From Collybia mongolica (lineage: Eukaryota; Basidiomycota; Agaricomycetes; Agaricales; Clitocybaceae), in assembly GCA_013420905.1 (NCBI GenBank), contig JAAXNY010000013.1, positions 744,001-808,000 on the forward strand: a stretch of 64,000 nt of DNA, read 5' to 3'. The position numbers and the translations under genes were made by a program. A model generated the notes under the pieces. It was not told where the DNA came from and ran no database searches. It saw only the letters and a list, made by a program, of their open reading frames with translations. The first letter of the stretch is position 1. Each line of letters begins with the position of its first letter. Of the stretch, positions 1-10,822 are shown piece after piece.

Positions 1-338
1 AGTGATGAGGGCGCGCGTTGGTAATGCAGAGTGTGTGTCCGACCCGGAAATTCCTCGCATCATGGAACGGGTCGGGCGTGTACATCGCTACAGCAAAACG
101 TGTTTGCGTGGTATCTTTCACCGAAAAGACAGGTCGTCCCATGAAGGATTGGTCTGCCGTGATCTATAAATGCCAATTCATGTTTCGACATGCCATGATG
201 GCTAGAAATCAATACCTCCATGAGTAAAATCCAACTCTCGCCCGGCTCCGGGGGAAGTACTGGCATATGACCCGCATCTGGGAAGGCAATAATGTCACCA
301 AGGTTAAGTGCATACTTCTCGTCGGATCCGTGCGCCAT
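1..338 (-). CDS. MYND-finger protein, copy A (N-terminal part; runs off window)
   Basis: Partial gene cut by the left window edge. Exon 1 is 216-338 (start codon 336-338, 123 nt); exon 2 runs from 163 off the edge; the 52-nt intron has GT-AG ends. Exon 1 has the same length as exon 1 of the intact copy at 2744. The protein starts MAHGSDEKYALNLGDI and continues through a segment ending FRVGHTLCITN, which aligns residue for residue with FKVGHTICVTD of the intact copy. No stop interrupts the visible part. The MYND zinc finger itself would lie outside the window, so the family assignment rests on the intact copy. Function unknown; fungi of this group carry many such MYND proteins. Confidence 0.6.
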
Positions 339-967
339 GTATGACCACAACAGCTGAGAATATTCAAATTACATGAATTTATGCACAAAGGACGCGATGC
401 ACGTGTAGTGACGTCACGTGAAAAGAATTTTGTGCGCGTCAAGGTCGTGCCTTTACTTGCTAACCCTCATTTTCTGGCAGGCGTGTATTATTTTTCAACC
501 AAATATGACTTGGAGGACCCGAAATGATTGTCGTGACCATGCAGCATTGGCCCAAAGGATCAATGGGAGGAGTACAGGCGAAATAGCGAAGGTGTCAGCG
601 GCCCAGTGCTCATGCCATAGCACCCCTCAAGAAAAAACGTAACGTCGGCATACAGATGATAGATACAGCAGCGTCATATCCGCACCACCAGCGACGAAAC
701 CGTTCATTGGTTATCCCCCGTCAGTCTAGTCTCATTGATGAAGGGACTTCGATACTCGACATCGGTCCTTGTGAAGGGACTGCACCTAAGGAGATTACGA
801 ACCTCACTGCATAATAGCATCATACAGACCGCACATCGCACGCGGCCATATCATTACACTGAGTGCATCTCTGAAGATGGCCGTTATCATTCCTCTACTT
901 GAGTTTCGCGTTTATCCGCCATAGCGTGTTCAGGGTCTTGGAAGGAGCCGTGGCAGGACATAATGGT
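339..967. other. intergenic, no gene seen
   Basis: About 630 nt between MYND copies A and B. Only short open frames without recognisable protein features. No repeat or RNA gene seen. Confidence 0.5.
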
Positions 968-1397
968 CTACGTCAGCACGTCAACTCTAAGGGTTCCAGT
1001 TGTACCTTGGTTCAACGATAAAACGTGGGCCTTTAATCGAGAAACCCTTCTGCCCTTACGATGGAGACGCGCGTTGGTCATGTAAGTTGTGCATCGGATC
1101 TTAAAGTCCCTCGTGTCCTTGACTGATTTGGGTGTGTAAATCGCGACCACAAAGTCGGTCTGCGTGGATTTATCTACTACAAGGATAGGATGTCCCATAT
1201 TAATATTTTTTGGCGATGATCTGTACGAGTCGGTGTTGTGTGATGTTCGGAGAGGTAGTGATTGGGCGGTAAAACATCACGAACAAGATCCTGCTTATTG
1301 CTAGGTTCCGTGGTAAAAGTTGGCAAGTGAGCCGCATCTGGGAAAACGACGATGTTGTTAAGGTCGATATTTTTCGTTCGAGCCGAGTGCTATGCAT
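968..1397 (-). pseudogene. MYND-family gene, copy B (decayed)
   Basis: Minus-strand relic of the same N-terminal module as copies A and C. One frame reads NIDLNNIVVFPDAAHLPTF (compare ALDLTDIMAFPDGLNIPI in copy C), and a later segment reads DKSTQTDFVVAIYTP (compare DTTQTRFAVAMYTP in copy A). The apparent start at 1395-1397 is out of frame with the conserved part, a TAA interrupts the start of the second exon, and the conserved GHT motif is changed. No cysteine pattern of a MYND finger follows before the stop at 968-970. I read it as a tandem duplicate that has lost function. Confidence 0.5.
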
Positions 1398-1500
1398 GGC
1401 CTAAGACAAACCGTTGAAAAAGTTTCACCCCAACTTGAACTTACATGGGATGGGGGGGATGATCGTCACGTGACATCTCCAGCTTTGTCGTTGGACCACG

Positions 1501-2109
1501 ATGAGCGAAACGCGTCAATATGGTGAACTCGCCACCCAGCTGGTAATGGAATCGCGCAGGTCCACCCAAACGGACACACTGCTCAAATACAATGATTCCC
1601 TCATTCGATCTATCATTCGCGAACAACGGGACCTTGAAAAAACCATAGAATCATATGCGCGAATCGCAGGGCCGGGGAATACACCACCCCCACCCCAACT
1701 CCTTATCCTTCAGACGATCATAAACCGGAATAAAAGGTGTCTCCTTGCATACCATTCCCATCGTACCGATCGCCTGCGAGATCTATATTGGGCCGTTGGG
1801 GGTGCGTTGCCACATATATTGTCAAATCAGGAAATTAGAGGGAAGCTGTCACCACACGAGGTAGATTTCCTCCGGCAGTACAACGCCTCAGTCATGGAGT
1901 TTCGTTCAGACTTCTCTTATGAGCTGGACATCATGGCTAGCATCACTCATCCACCGAAGGATCTCCACACACTTGTCAGGGTGGTGAGGGATTGTGGAGT
2001 GATCCAGACAGAGTTGGGAAGTATCGATTTCCAGAAGGATCAGAGGTTTATGGTCCGGAGAGCGGATATCGAGCATCTCATTGTCCAAGGCTATCTAGAG
2101 GAAGTGTGA
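1501..2109 (+). CDS. PSF1: GINS complex subunit Psf1
   Basis: Intronless 202-residue protein, the usual length for Psf1. GINS (Sld5-Psf1-Psf2-Psf3) joins Cdc45 and Mcm2-7 in the replicative CMG helicase and is essential for origin firing and fork progression in the nucleus. The N-terminus (YGELATQLV, then YNDSLIRSIIREQRDL) matches the Psf1 A-domain. The hallmark NKRCLLAY followed by DRLRDLYW lies near residues 78-100, and KLSPHEVDFLRQYN near residues 120-135. The short C-terminal B-domain ends RRADIEHLIVQGYLEEV, close to the animal and yeast ending. The first ATG of the frame is taken as start. It sits between MYND fragments and is the only clear housekeeping gene in the first 20 kb. Confidence 0.93.
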   Translation: MSETRQYGELATQLVMESRRSTQTDTLLKYNDSLIRSIIREQRDLEKTIESYARIAGPGNTPPPPQLLILQTIINRNKRCLLAYHSHRTDRLRDLYWAVGGALPHILSNQEIRGKLSPHEVDFLRQYNASVMEFRSDFSYELDIMASITHPPKDLHTLVRVVRDCGVIQTELGSIDFQKDQRFMVRRADIEHLIVQGYLEEV

Positions 2110-2743
2110 GATCTACTGGGAGTGCGTGCCTATCACTCGTGATCTGACGTGCCCTTTAACCATACGCTTCATCACATAGATACCACATCGCGGCATGATT
2201 AGTCCGTCACACCCATGCTTTCCATACTTGCATTCCAGGATTGCATTCTTTGCATCTGACTTGCTCGAGTCGACATGGAGCGGCCGTGACCCCACATCCC
2301 ATTTCCCTCCAAGTAACACGTCAGGAAGAGGGTCAGGATGACAAGTCCAGCCCGATGGAAAGAAGACCACCCTGAAGTTTCTAAACAGTGGAAGCTATAT
2401 CTGCTAAAGAAGCTGCGAGATATGTGCTTGGTGACGACTTTCGACCATAACTCACAGTCCATGGGTGTGGTCTTCCCAGTCTCTCGTCAGGCGGACAACG
2501 GTCGAGAATTTATAACGAAGGAAGTTCAGTGTTTGGTTATACATCAGGCCGTGATGAGAAGGGACTGCAGTACAACTGATGCGATGTCGTTCGTATATTT
2601 CTAATGTGAAATTATCTTTGAGTAAAGACTCAGTACTCGTGCAAGAGAGGTCGCCGTCAGTCTTTTTACCCGAACACGTGATTATACATGTTATGCCAAA
2701 TTACCCCTGACGCGCCTCCTGGACCCTGGCACCACCCACAACA
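2110..2743. other. intergenic, no gene supported
   Basis: Overlapping open frames of 85-88 codons exist on both strands (for example 2199-2462 minus and 2338-2604 plus), but none has a recognisable domain, splice pattern or homologue elsewhere in the window. Probably PSF1 3' flank and the promoter of MYND copy C. Confidence 0.4.
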
Positions 2744-3487
2744 ATGGCAGCAGGCTCTAGGAAGAATTTTGCTCTTGACCTCACGGATATTATGGCATTT
2801 CCAGATGGCCTCAACATCCCCATACGCCCACCCATGCAGGGCGAAAATTGGGTTAGTCCATTGGAGGTATGAACATCATAACGGTCCATTAATGGATGAG
2901 CCACACGCTCATCTATACACAGATCGTGACAGACGAGACCCGAATGAACCCACTATATTTTGTGAAGGATATCAATCAGGGGGGGCCTTTGCTCGTGGAA
3001 CTACTCACCCCGGATCGGTTTAAGGACGCGGAGAAGTTCAAAGTTGGCCACACTATTTGTGTCACAGACGGTACTTTCCATGCTTTTCCTGATGGGAGGA
3101 ATGGATTCAGGGTTACGGATCCGAAGAAAAATAGAGGTACTGACTAGCAGAATATGCTTCGAATTCCTCTGACGCGAAGCAGATTCTCCCTGTGTCCGTA
3201 CGCAAGGCGAGGGATATAAATATAAACGCAGGGCTCCGGCGGCCCAGCGATACGGGAAACCTGTTGAAATGTAACTCTTGCAACGGCCCTAGTAAGAAAG
3301 AATGTGCAGCTTGCAAGAGCAGATACTGTTCAAAGGTTCGGTTGCTTTGAATGCTTCTTAGAGGCTGGGTGGTATTGATGGCCCAGAATATATGTAGGAA
3401 TGTCAGAACAATGATTGGGCAGAACATAAAAAGGTCTGCCGTACAGTGGGAGCCCTGCACAGATGGAACCGGACCGACTGGGGCTAA
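2744..3487 (+). CDS. MYND-type zinc-finger protein, copy C (intact)
   Basis: Spliced model join(2744..2866, 2923..3111, 3183..3335, 3398..3487) gives 184 residues; every exon is a multiple of three. Residues 1-104 form the module shared with copies A and B (MAAGSRKNFALDLTDI through FKVGHTICVTDG). Residues about 125-170 form a MYND finger: CNSCNGPSKKECAACKSRYC, then an exon giving ECQNNDWAEHKKVC, which supplies the full Cys/His set. MYND fingers bind zinc and usually mediate protein-protein contacts. The second intron uses a weak GTTACG donor; the alternative stronger donor at 3137 would leave only a 14-nt intron in frame and is rejected. Target and pathway are unknown. Confidence 0.6.
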
Positions 3488-3763
3488 TTAACGAGGCGAA
3501 TCATGCGGTGAGTCACAAACGAAGGCCATGTCCAACATGCTTTTGTTACCATCCAATCCTGTACAAAATAAGAACACAAAGGCAGGATCCAACAGTCAAG
3601 TTTCTTGACATCGATCTTGAAATCATGCTTCGGTACAAGATCCTTGATGATAATGAAGAGTGCTAAACCCCATAAAGTAATGATATATTATTGTAGATGA
3701 CATTAATACAATGATAGTTTAATATGTTCGTAAAACTGATCTAGAGGTGTTATCGTTAATTCA

Positions 3764-5429
3764 TCACTCGTCTTCTTCTACCGTATCACCCTGCACCCTC
3801 GAAATGATATTAAGGAGTTCCCAACAGACATGTGTTCGCTCCACCAATTCCGTGCTTCCCGCACTGGTATACCATTCAATACCTTGCTCTTTGATGGTGT
3901 GTACTGCCTCAGGGATTGGGACCTCAGCAAGAGAAGGGACACAACTTTGTATTATCTGCATAAAGTAACTCGGATCAATAAATGCGACCTGAGGGCCAAC
4001 TTCGCTGTTCATTGCATATAGGACAAATCGCAATGCAATGTTCACGGGGTCCTTTCCTGGCGCGGCTTCTTCTGATTTTATTCCTTTCCGACAGGCTAGG
4101 TGGAACCCCTCAGCGAGGTGTTTGTCAGTGGACCTCTGGAGCACGTCACGGGGGAGAGGTCGATATGGATCAGCAAATTCAGAGGGTAGGATTGAGGCGA
4201 CAATGCGGAAGAGAAGCTCCTTTTGATAGTCCAGCGTTCCTTGGGCGAGTGCTTTGGTTAGAGTGTGCCAATGCGCTTCCCCCTGCGCGATGTGGGACAT
4301 AATCCAAGAGAATTTCCACTGGGAAATATGGGTGGGCATCTCGCTTTGGCCAAGTTCTTGTATCGAAACTCGCTGTGGGGACCCCACGATTGACGCAAAT
4401 ATGTCACGGTGAAGAGGTGGAACGGGTTTCTGCACAGACCCTAGAGTTTGTAGAAGGTGCCGTGTCAATGTAACATCGTCAATGTCTGATATTTCGGAGA
4501 GTAAGCGAGCCCCTGCTTTTGTGGAAGCCTCGTATGCAGCCACACTGGCATAAGACAGTTGTAGGAGGAAAGACGCGAATGGCACTAAGGGATCAATGTG
4601 TGGGGCATCTTGATATCGGATATAGGCTTGTGCAAGAGAGTTTTGCGTTGTTGGGTCTAGACTGTGCAAGACTAGGTCATTGAGTAGTGATTAGGACAGA
4701 ATCAAGATACTCACTCGACTTTCAAAACAAAGTCCATGAGCCTGGTCAATAAATCTCCAATACGTTCCACATCCCAGTCGATAAGACCGCGAATAAGTTG
4801 TTTGACCTCACGGTGGCCAATCTGTATGAGAAGGAGGTGCATGGCATGTTTATAAATACGTGAGCTGTATACGCCGGGCCTAGCGGGGTGATGTTAGTTC
4901 GGTCTAGCTACATGTAAACGCGTGCTTACCTTGAGAGATCGATGATCTCTTCGTACATTTGTTCGCCGTCGTCACCTTCCCAAAAAACTCTGTTTCCGTG
5001 TGGAAATAACCGATCCAGCCGCGACAGACGAAGGCGGAGCTGTATTTCATCCAGCCCACGCAACGTTAACTTCCCCAAAGCCTTGATAGCTCGCCCGGAT
5101 ACCTCTCCTGGGCCAGGGACTGTGCTTGATGTACTCGCCGTTTCTGCGTAGTCCGACGCGGAGGTGAACGATATCTGTGACCGAGACTGCATTAACCTAC
5201 TGACAGACATCGACGGCTTCCCACGGCGAACGATACGTCGAGTGGTGGAGATTACTATCTCTCCCAACGCTAAGATAGCTCGCCCGGATATCATGCCCAG
5301 GCCTACGGTGCTAGCATTGGTAGATTCGGTGTCGGTGGCTGAGTTGAACGTCGAGAAGGTCGAGGATCGCCATGTCGTCGGCATGGGGGAGGGAGAAAGG
5401 AACTTGATGTTCTTGGACTCCTTGATCAC
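3764..5429 (-). CDS. uncharacterised 515-residue protein
   Basis: Model complement(join(3764..4661, 4715..4864, 4930..5429)), 516 codons including stop. No known domain recognised. The N-terminal third is Ser/Thr-rich with two short internal repeats (ISGRAILALGEIVIS and VSGRAIKALGKLTLR). The middle (FPHGNRVFWEGDDGEQMYEE) leads into helical sequence (GHREVKQLIRGLIDWDVERI). The C-terminal half is helical and ends in an acidic tail (EEDE). There is no signal peptide or clear membrane segment. Intron ends were chosen to keep frame: the acceptor at 4662 gives phase agreement while the nearer AG at 4672 does not. The start at 5429 is the first in-frame ATG; a further upstream exon cannot be excluded. 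Confidence 0.6.
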
Positions 5430-6128
5430 TATAAAGTTTATCTGACGGGCTGAGGCTATCCAGTGACATGGTGGATTGTTGGATGCGTTTATCTGCTATG
5501 AGAGGGAATCTCAGCAATGGCGCATGCATAGTGCTTCCTGAAAAGTTAGGGTGTTCTTTAGAGTGTAGCAGACAACCACTACTGGCCTCGATACCGTCTT
5601 GTATCATATGTAAGGGTATTGTGGTGAGAATGCTTGTTGGTTTTTTTTGGTAGTGGTGGCTGTATGCCAAGCGATGCCAAGATGGAAGTGAACTTCCACG
5701 TCTCTCACGCGGAACCGGAGTCACGTACGTCACCCGGACATATGCATTAAATCCGGTTGTTTATCAATGTTGCAACTGATTCGCCAATAATACTGCCTCA
5801 TGGGGGTTGTTCCAACATGGCGCTTTGGGGCAATACAAGAAGACGCTAGGAAGTCATCGTTCCACAAGTTATTATTTAGTTATGGAGCCCTAGTTTAAGA
5901 GAAAGAAACAGTACAAGCCGTAGCCAGAACGGCAATCGAATATAACAGGTTTCATATTAAGCTTATCTCTTTTGCAGAGCGGAATACCAGGCCTTCGGAC
6001 ATTGGCTACGTTATGTTGCGCCGGCATCGTCGATCAGTCAATCATTTGTGGGACGCCATTAGGGTGAAGCGGTGTGAGCAGCACCACTACAGTGCAATGA
6101 TGAGCATCGATGATGACGGGTCCATTTG
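5430..6128. other. intergenic, no gene seen
   Basis: Region between the 5' end of the 515-residue gene and the 3' end of NOS copy 1. Short open frames only, none with recognisable features. Confidence 0.4.
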
Positions 6129-9100
6129 TCAGGGGCCTCCGTGCTTTGCTCGCAGTTGGGTCAAATACACTAAGAGCAAATCGACTATCGTCATCGACGA
6201 AGATCGTATGACCGAAGTCACTCTCCTCCACCTACTATTCCCTGCAAACCTCCTTGTCCAACCATGCAAAGCTTTTGTCATGAGTTGAAACACTTCCCAT
6301 ACCGCTTGTGCTGACGGCCAACAGGAGTTTCGATGCGCCAGGAGAGATTTAAAGTTATTGAAGGGGTGCGCCGTCAAGATCATATCGTGCAACGTTTCAG
6401 CCAAGGTTCTGAATTTAAGATAAAGTTCTGTCGCTAGTTCCCAGGTGTCCCAATTATTCAATATCGAGCCCGGCTCCCCATCGCCTGGTGGCGGGAGATT
6501 TTCCACCCCCGTTGCATGACTGGTTTCTGGTTGGCGAGTATCTATGGTGTTCATTGAGGTTAAGACATAAGGTAGACTCTCCAGGGCGGCTCGACTGTTG
6601 TTACTTGAACGGGTTTCAGCATCCAAAATCATGAAACCGTCCGCCCTCGCGTTTCTGGGTGAGGGTGATATCGGCGTTCCATGGGAACCGGTGTACATCG
6701 GGCGTCCGGGGACGATCCCAGCCTTGTATGGTTGAAGCAAATGGGAATACATGCGCTTGAAAACACTGGAAATGACTCTGATGGGGTCTTCAAGGGTGAA
6801 AGGGTTGAGAACGCGAAGAGTGCCTGCGTAGGCGCGTAGAGTAGGTATATCGGTTGCAGGCCATATGATCTTGATAACTGACGGTAGTTCATACTGCTGT
6901 AAACGATCGATAGAGGCTTCGGATGCAGCGGATCCCCCCTCCAGAATGATGGCCTCCAATTGGGGAGGTTGATTATTGGAACGTAGTAGCACCAGTGAGG
7001 GATCATAGGCCTGTGCTGCTTCCTCGGCGGCGGCGGCTCCCGAAGGTGAGGACGCGTTCTCCAGTTCTACCTTATCGTCCGAGTTTAAGTCTCCAACATC
7101 ATAATTGGAGGTCATGGTAGATGGAAGAATATTGGGCTTACTTTCAAAGGGAACGTTTGTGGGACCTTTCCAAAGGTCGGGGTTATCGGTGTGCATCGTC
7201 TGAATGACGAAACCTGATCTAACCGTCCCAATATGACGAATTTCCTCGCCCTCACCCTCTGCCCCCAAGTTGTTCCCCGCCCCTGCTTCGGGAGCGTCCT
7301 GTAGCACCCCTTCTATTTTCGCCTCTTGTATATCCCCATGTGCATCATACGTCCTCTTTTCTGCATGCTCTTCATTACCCTCCTCTGCCTCCTCTTCCCT
7401 CTCTACTTCTTCCTCGATGGTTGACAAATAGTTCGACCTTGGATATTTTGGGGTGGGAGACCCGAAATCGACATAACTTGAAAGCGGAAGGCTATCTACA
7501 GTTCTCAAAGGGCTTGAATCTGGAATCGGCACTAAATCAACTGAAGTATCCCGATGACTGGACAGAGAACCCGTGGTGGACGAGAGTGAGGACATTTCTA
7601 CACTGGTCACGGAAATCAATTCCAGTTGTGCTGCCGGCTCCATTAAAGTTTCCCAGGAGCCCGACAATGATTTTACATCGTCTGAAGGGGGATGGTCGTC
7701 CATACTGATTGAAGGACTTGATTCCGGCATTGCCGCCAAGTCCGATAAAATGTCCCAGCTGCTCGCTAGTGAGCCCGGCTCTACGTGATTTAAGAACGGG
7801 AGGATGTCCGTCGAGGACGTTGAAAGAGAGTCTACGCCGTCTTGCGACGCGATGAAGGATGATGAGGCCTCTTGGGCTGGGCGATCGAAACTCAGATCAG
7901 TTTCAACGTCCGAAATGGAAGGGCCAGCCTCCTCCGTATTCTTGGGTGCAGCTAACACAGGCTCTTCCTGTGTAGTACCTTGGCTCTTCCAGTCTAACCC
8001 TGATGGCTCAACGGGACTTTGTACGTGATATGATTGTATCGTGTCAGGAAGAGTCTGCCTCGATTTTTGCATTTTCCAAATTGTGACTGGATCCTGAACG
8101 TGCCAACATATCAGGGGTTTTGGCCAATAGTTAGATGCGTCCCCGCGGTGCCACACCGGAATTACAGAGCCCTGGGGTGGAGCTAGAAAGTAGGGATCAG
8201 ATGGCAGACGGTACCCATTCACTTTCTCGAATTCATCGTCATATCGGGCCCATTTCTTCGATGCACTGAGAGGGTCGGAAATAGCAATTCCGTCTCTGAG
8301 GAAAGAGTGGTAGATGGCATAGTTAAGTTCAACCTGGGCCCGACTCTACTATAAACATTAGGCCAGCATGTAGTGAAACTGATGCCAATTGTAGGACATA
8401 CCAACATCACTAGTTGTTCATATTTTGGAAGGCCTTCAAAGGCGTTGGCAGGCTCGAGAGTTGGATCATCGAGATACAGAGCCTTGACAACGTCTGGTAG
8501 GGCATTGTACCGAAATGGGTCTGCGAGGCCACGAACTCCAATTTCGGTGTCCATGAACCTAGCACCCGCAACTTTCAGGTCTTTTACTCAGATATGAAAC
8601 GAGTTTGCTAATCTTGCTCACCATCCTATAAAAGGAGTCGCTGTATATTGTACCCCACCGATATCGAAACCAAGTCTGCTCAAGGCTGGAAACGCAACCC
8701 ATTTCAAGTCTAGCTTCCAGAATGCAGCCTCGTGTTTTGGATGGCGAATTTTGACCAGCCTGCGAAGGTTCGCAGGGAGCTCAACGAAAACCGGCTCATC
8801 ATCCTCTGCCATCACAACAACTGGCAGGACATCCCAACGGCTTCTGGGTTGAGTAGGCACCCAACCGAGCTCAATGATATCTTTCGTCAGTTGGATATTG
8901 TTGGGATCGCCGATAACAGAGCCATCCTCAGATTCGTACTAATGTGGAGACTTCAGTCAGCGTACTGCCTCAGCGAATTCCTGTGACACTTACGGCGGCG
9001 AATGACAATAGTTGGTTGTTCCATATCATTGGACCACGGTTGTTGGGTGTTCGTGGAGGAAAGATAAAGGCTGTATGGTCATTAGTATGCGAAGGCTTTA

Positions 9101-9692
9101 CGAGGAACCAATTTGGGCGTACCTGTTGGGATGATGTTGCCACCGTTGTACGCCTCAGTGAGTCCCTTTACAAGCCCCGCGGCCATTTCGTTACTGCGCT
9201 TCGTGGATCGTAGATCACATAACCTACAGGGATGGTCAGACGGTTCCCGATCGCGACAGTGGTTACTCACCTCAAATCCTCACAATGAGAGCGCATAATA
9301 CACTTCCTGGCATTTCTCCAAGCCCGTCGAATCCCAAACTCCAGCTCCTGTGGAGTCTGTGTCCAGGTCCCGCCAACTACACCGATTTCTTGTGCCTTGT
9401 ATATCATGCCTTCAACAGAACTGCTCCGGATTTCAATCCGCGCGCGCTGGAGCCGCTCCTGGAAATCGACTTCATTGGCAAAGAAATTTTCTTGGTATAG
9501 TTCTCTTAGGAAATCTTCTGCTTCCTGTTCCACCACATCGACAGCCCGATTCTCTCCTACACGGGGTTCATCCATATGGATGACCTGACCCACCGCATAG
9601 AACTCCTCGGTGTCTCTCGTCGACATCAGCGCACCATGGTGCTCCTTGATATGCTTGTTATCGCGCGCTGGCATGGGACATGTATGAATCAT
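6129..9692 (-). CDS. NOS copy 1: oxygenase domain with long linker and altered C-terminal domain, no reductase
   Basis: Model complement(join(6129..8345, 8402..8558, 8622..8938, 8994..9070, 9123..9223, 9271..9692)), 1096 residues. Residues 1 to about 430 are a nitric oxide synthase oxygenase domain: heme-ligand cysteine in AWRNARKC (Cys131), FPPRTPNNRGPMIWNNQ, GGVQYTATPFIGW and the arginine-binding glutamate in DTEIGVR. Two features of canonical NOS are lost: the zinc-tetrathiolate pair is Asp27/Tyr32 (STRDTEEFY), and the pterin-stacking Trp is Phe411 (DPYFLAPP). About 250 residues of acidic, disordered sequence follow, with repeated SLxSxWxxL motifs. Then comes a domain shared with copy 3 (IPTLRAYAGTLRVLNPF) whose end has diverged. 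There is no flavodoxin or FAD/NADP domain. Start chosen to match the 422-nt first exon of the other copies. Confidence 0.8.
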
Positions 9693-10822
9693 GTGGCATT
9701 CAATGTCGAAGGATGCAGGTGTATGATACAGGACGTGTTGCCGTGTTTTGGAGGCTGGGAGACCTTGTGAGATAAGCTTTGACTGGAGGCGAGGATGTCC
9801 TGCGCTCTCACACGAGGCCACAGGATTTCACCATGTCAGTGCTCATGACCTTTACGGAAACGGGGTAAATGGACAGGGTGAGACAAGTCGAGGATAGACC
9901 GGGGTACAAAAGTTAGTAATTTCTTGATTGATGCATCACTGAATTAGGATGCTTCAGTGTGAATGACAACCCTATATCCGTCGTGACGTAGAAGCCGGGT
10001 AAGTCAAGCTACTGAAATTCATTTGTAGCCACAGGTCAAGGGTAAATTGTCGGAGATCCATCCCAAGCATCCTAGTCAGACTGAGTTGGGCATGCATCTT
10101 CCCCAGTGCAAAGGAAGAAGGTTTGACATCTGGGGTTGTAATAACTGTACGATGGAAGGTAGGATCTGCAGGCACATCAGAGCATAGTTGGTGTGTTGAG
10201 CATTAACTGTATAACTGATACACCGAGAAATGGTGAGTAGTAAACTTGAATAGCTGTTGCACACGAAACATGGAAAGGGGCCCACCTCCCACATAAGTAG
10301 TATACTTTCAGAAAACCTCTATTCCACAAGCTTCCGTTAAAGAATCTCTTGGATTGTTATGAAGCCGCCTCTCACATAAGATGGGGCCTATCTTACGTTC
10401 CGGAAGAGCAGGATACAGAAATTCAGATGGTCGCCATTTTCGTCGAAAATATTCTACACGTGACTCGCGACAGGATAACGTGATGACGACGGACGCGTTC
10501 GTTGGTGGCTGTCGCGCGACGCGATGCTATTCAAAATCTCACCCAAAATGTAATCTCTACCAGCCATCCATGTCCTTTCTCATACAGTAAGAAGCATAAA
10601 TATTATGAAGCTCGGAGGTTGTGCAAGGAATGAAGAAGAAAGGAATGTCAAAGGGTATGTAAATTGCCTAGCGCCCGGATTTCAGTTAACAAGATATTTA
10701 GCCGATTTTAGAACGGACATTTCACAAAAAGGCCCAAGTACTGGGGCCCTTTGCGTAGAAGTTCAACGAGGTGTGTACCAAGTTTGGTAGTCAATGGAGG
10801 ACATAGAGATCAAAAATGAAGA
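9693..10822. other. spacer between NOS copies 1 and 2, with a weak relic
   Basis: About 1.1 kb, presumably promoter of copy 1 and 3' flank of copy 2. On the minus strand about 10300-10470 resembles about 13620-13800 in the next spacer but is broken by stops. No other feature seen. Confidence 0.4.

Noticed and set aside
3137..3150. 14-nt intron in MYND copy C
   Set aside because: Too short to splice; a 71-nt intron at 3112-3182 also restores frame.
6129..9692. Copy 1 as a protein with only an unknown Ser/acidic domain
   Set aside because: Upstream short exons spell an NOS oxygenase domain and splice in frame to the long exon.
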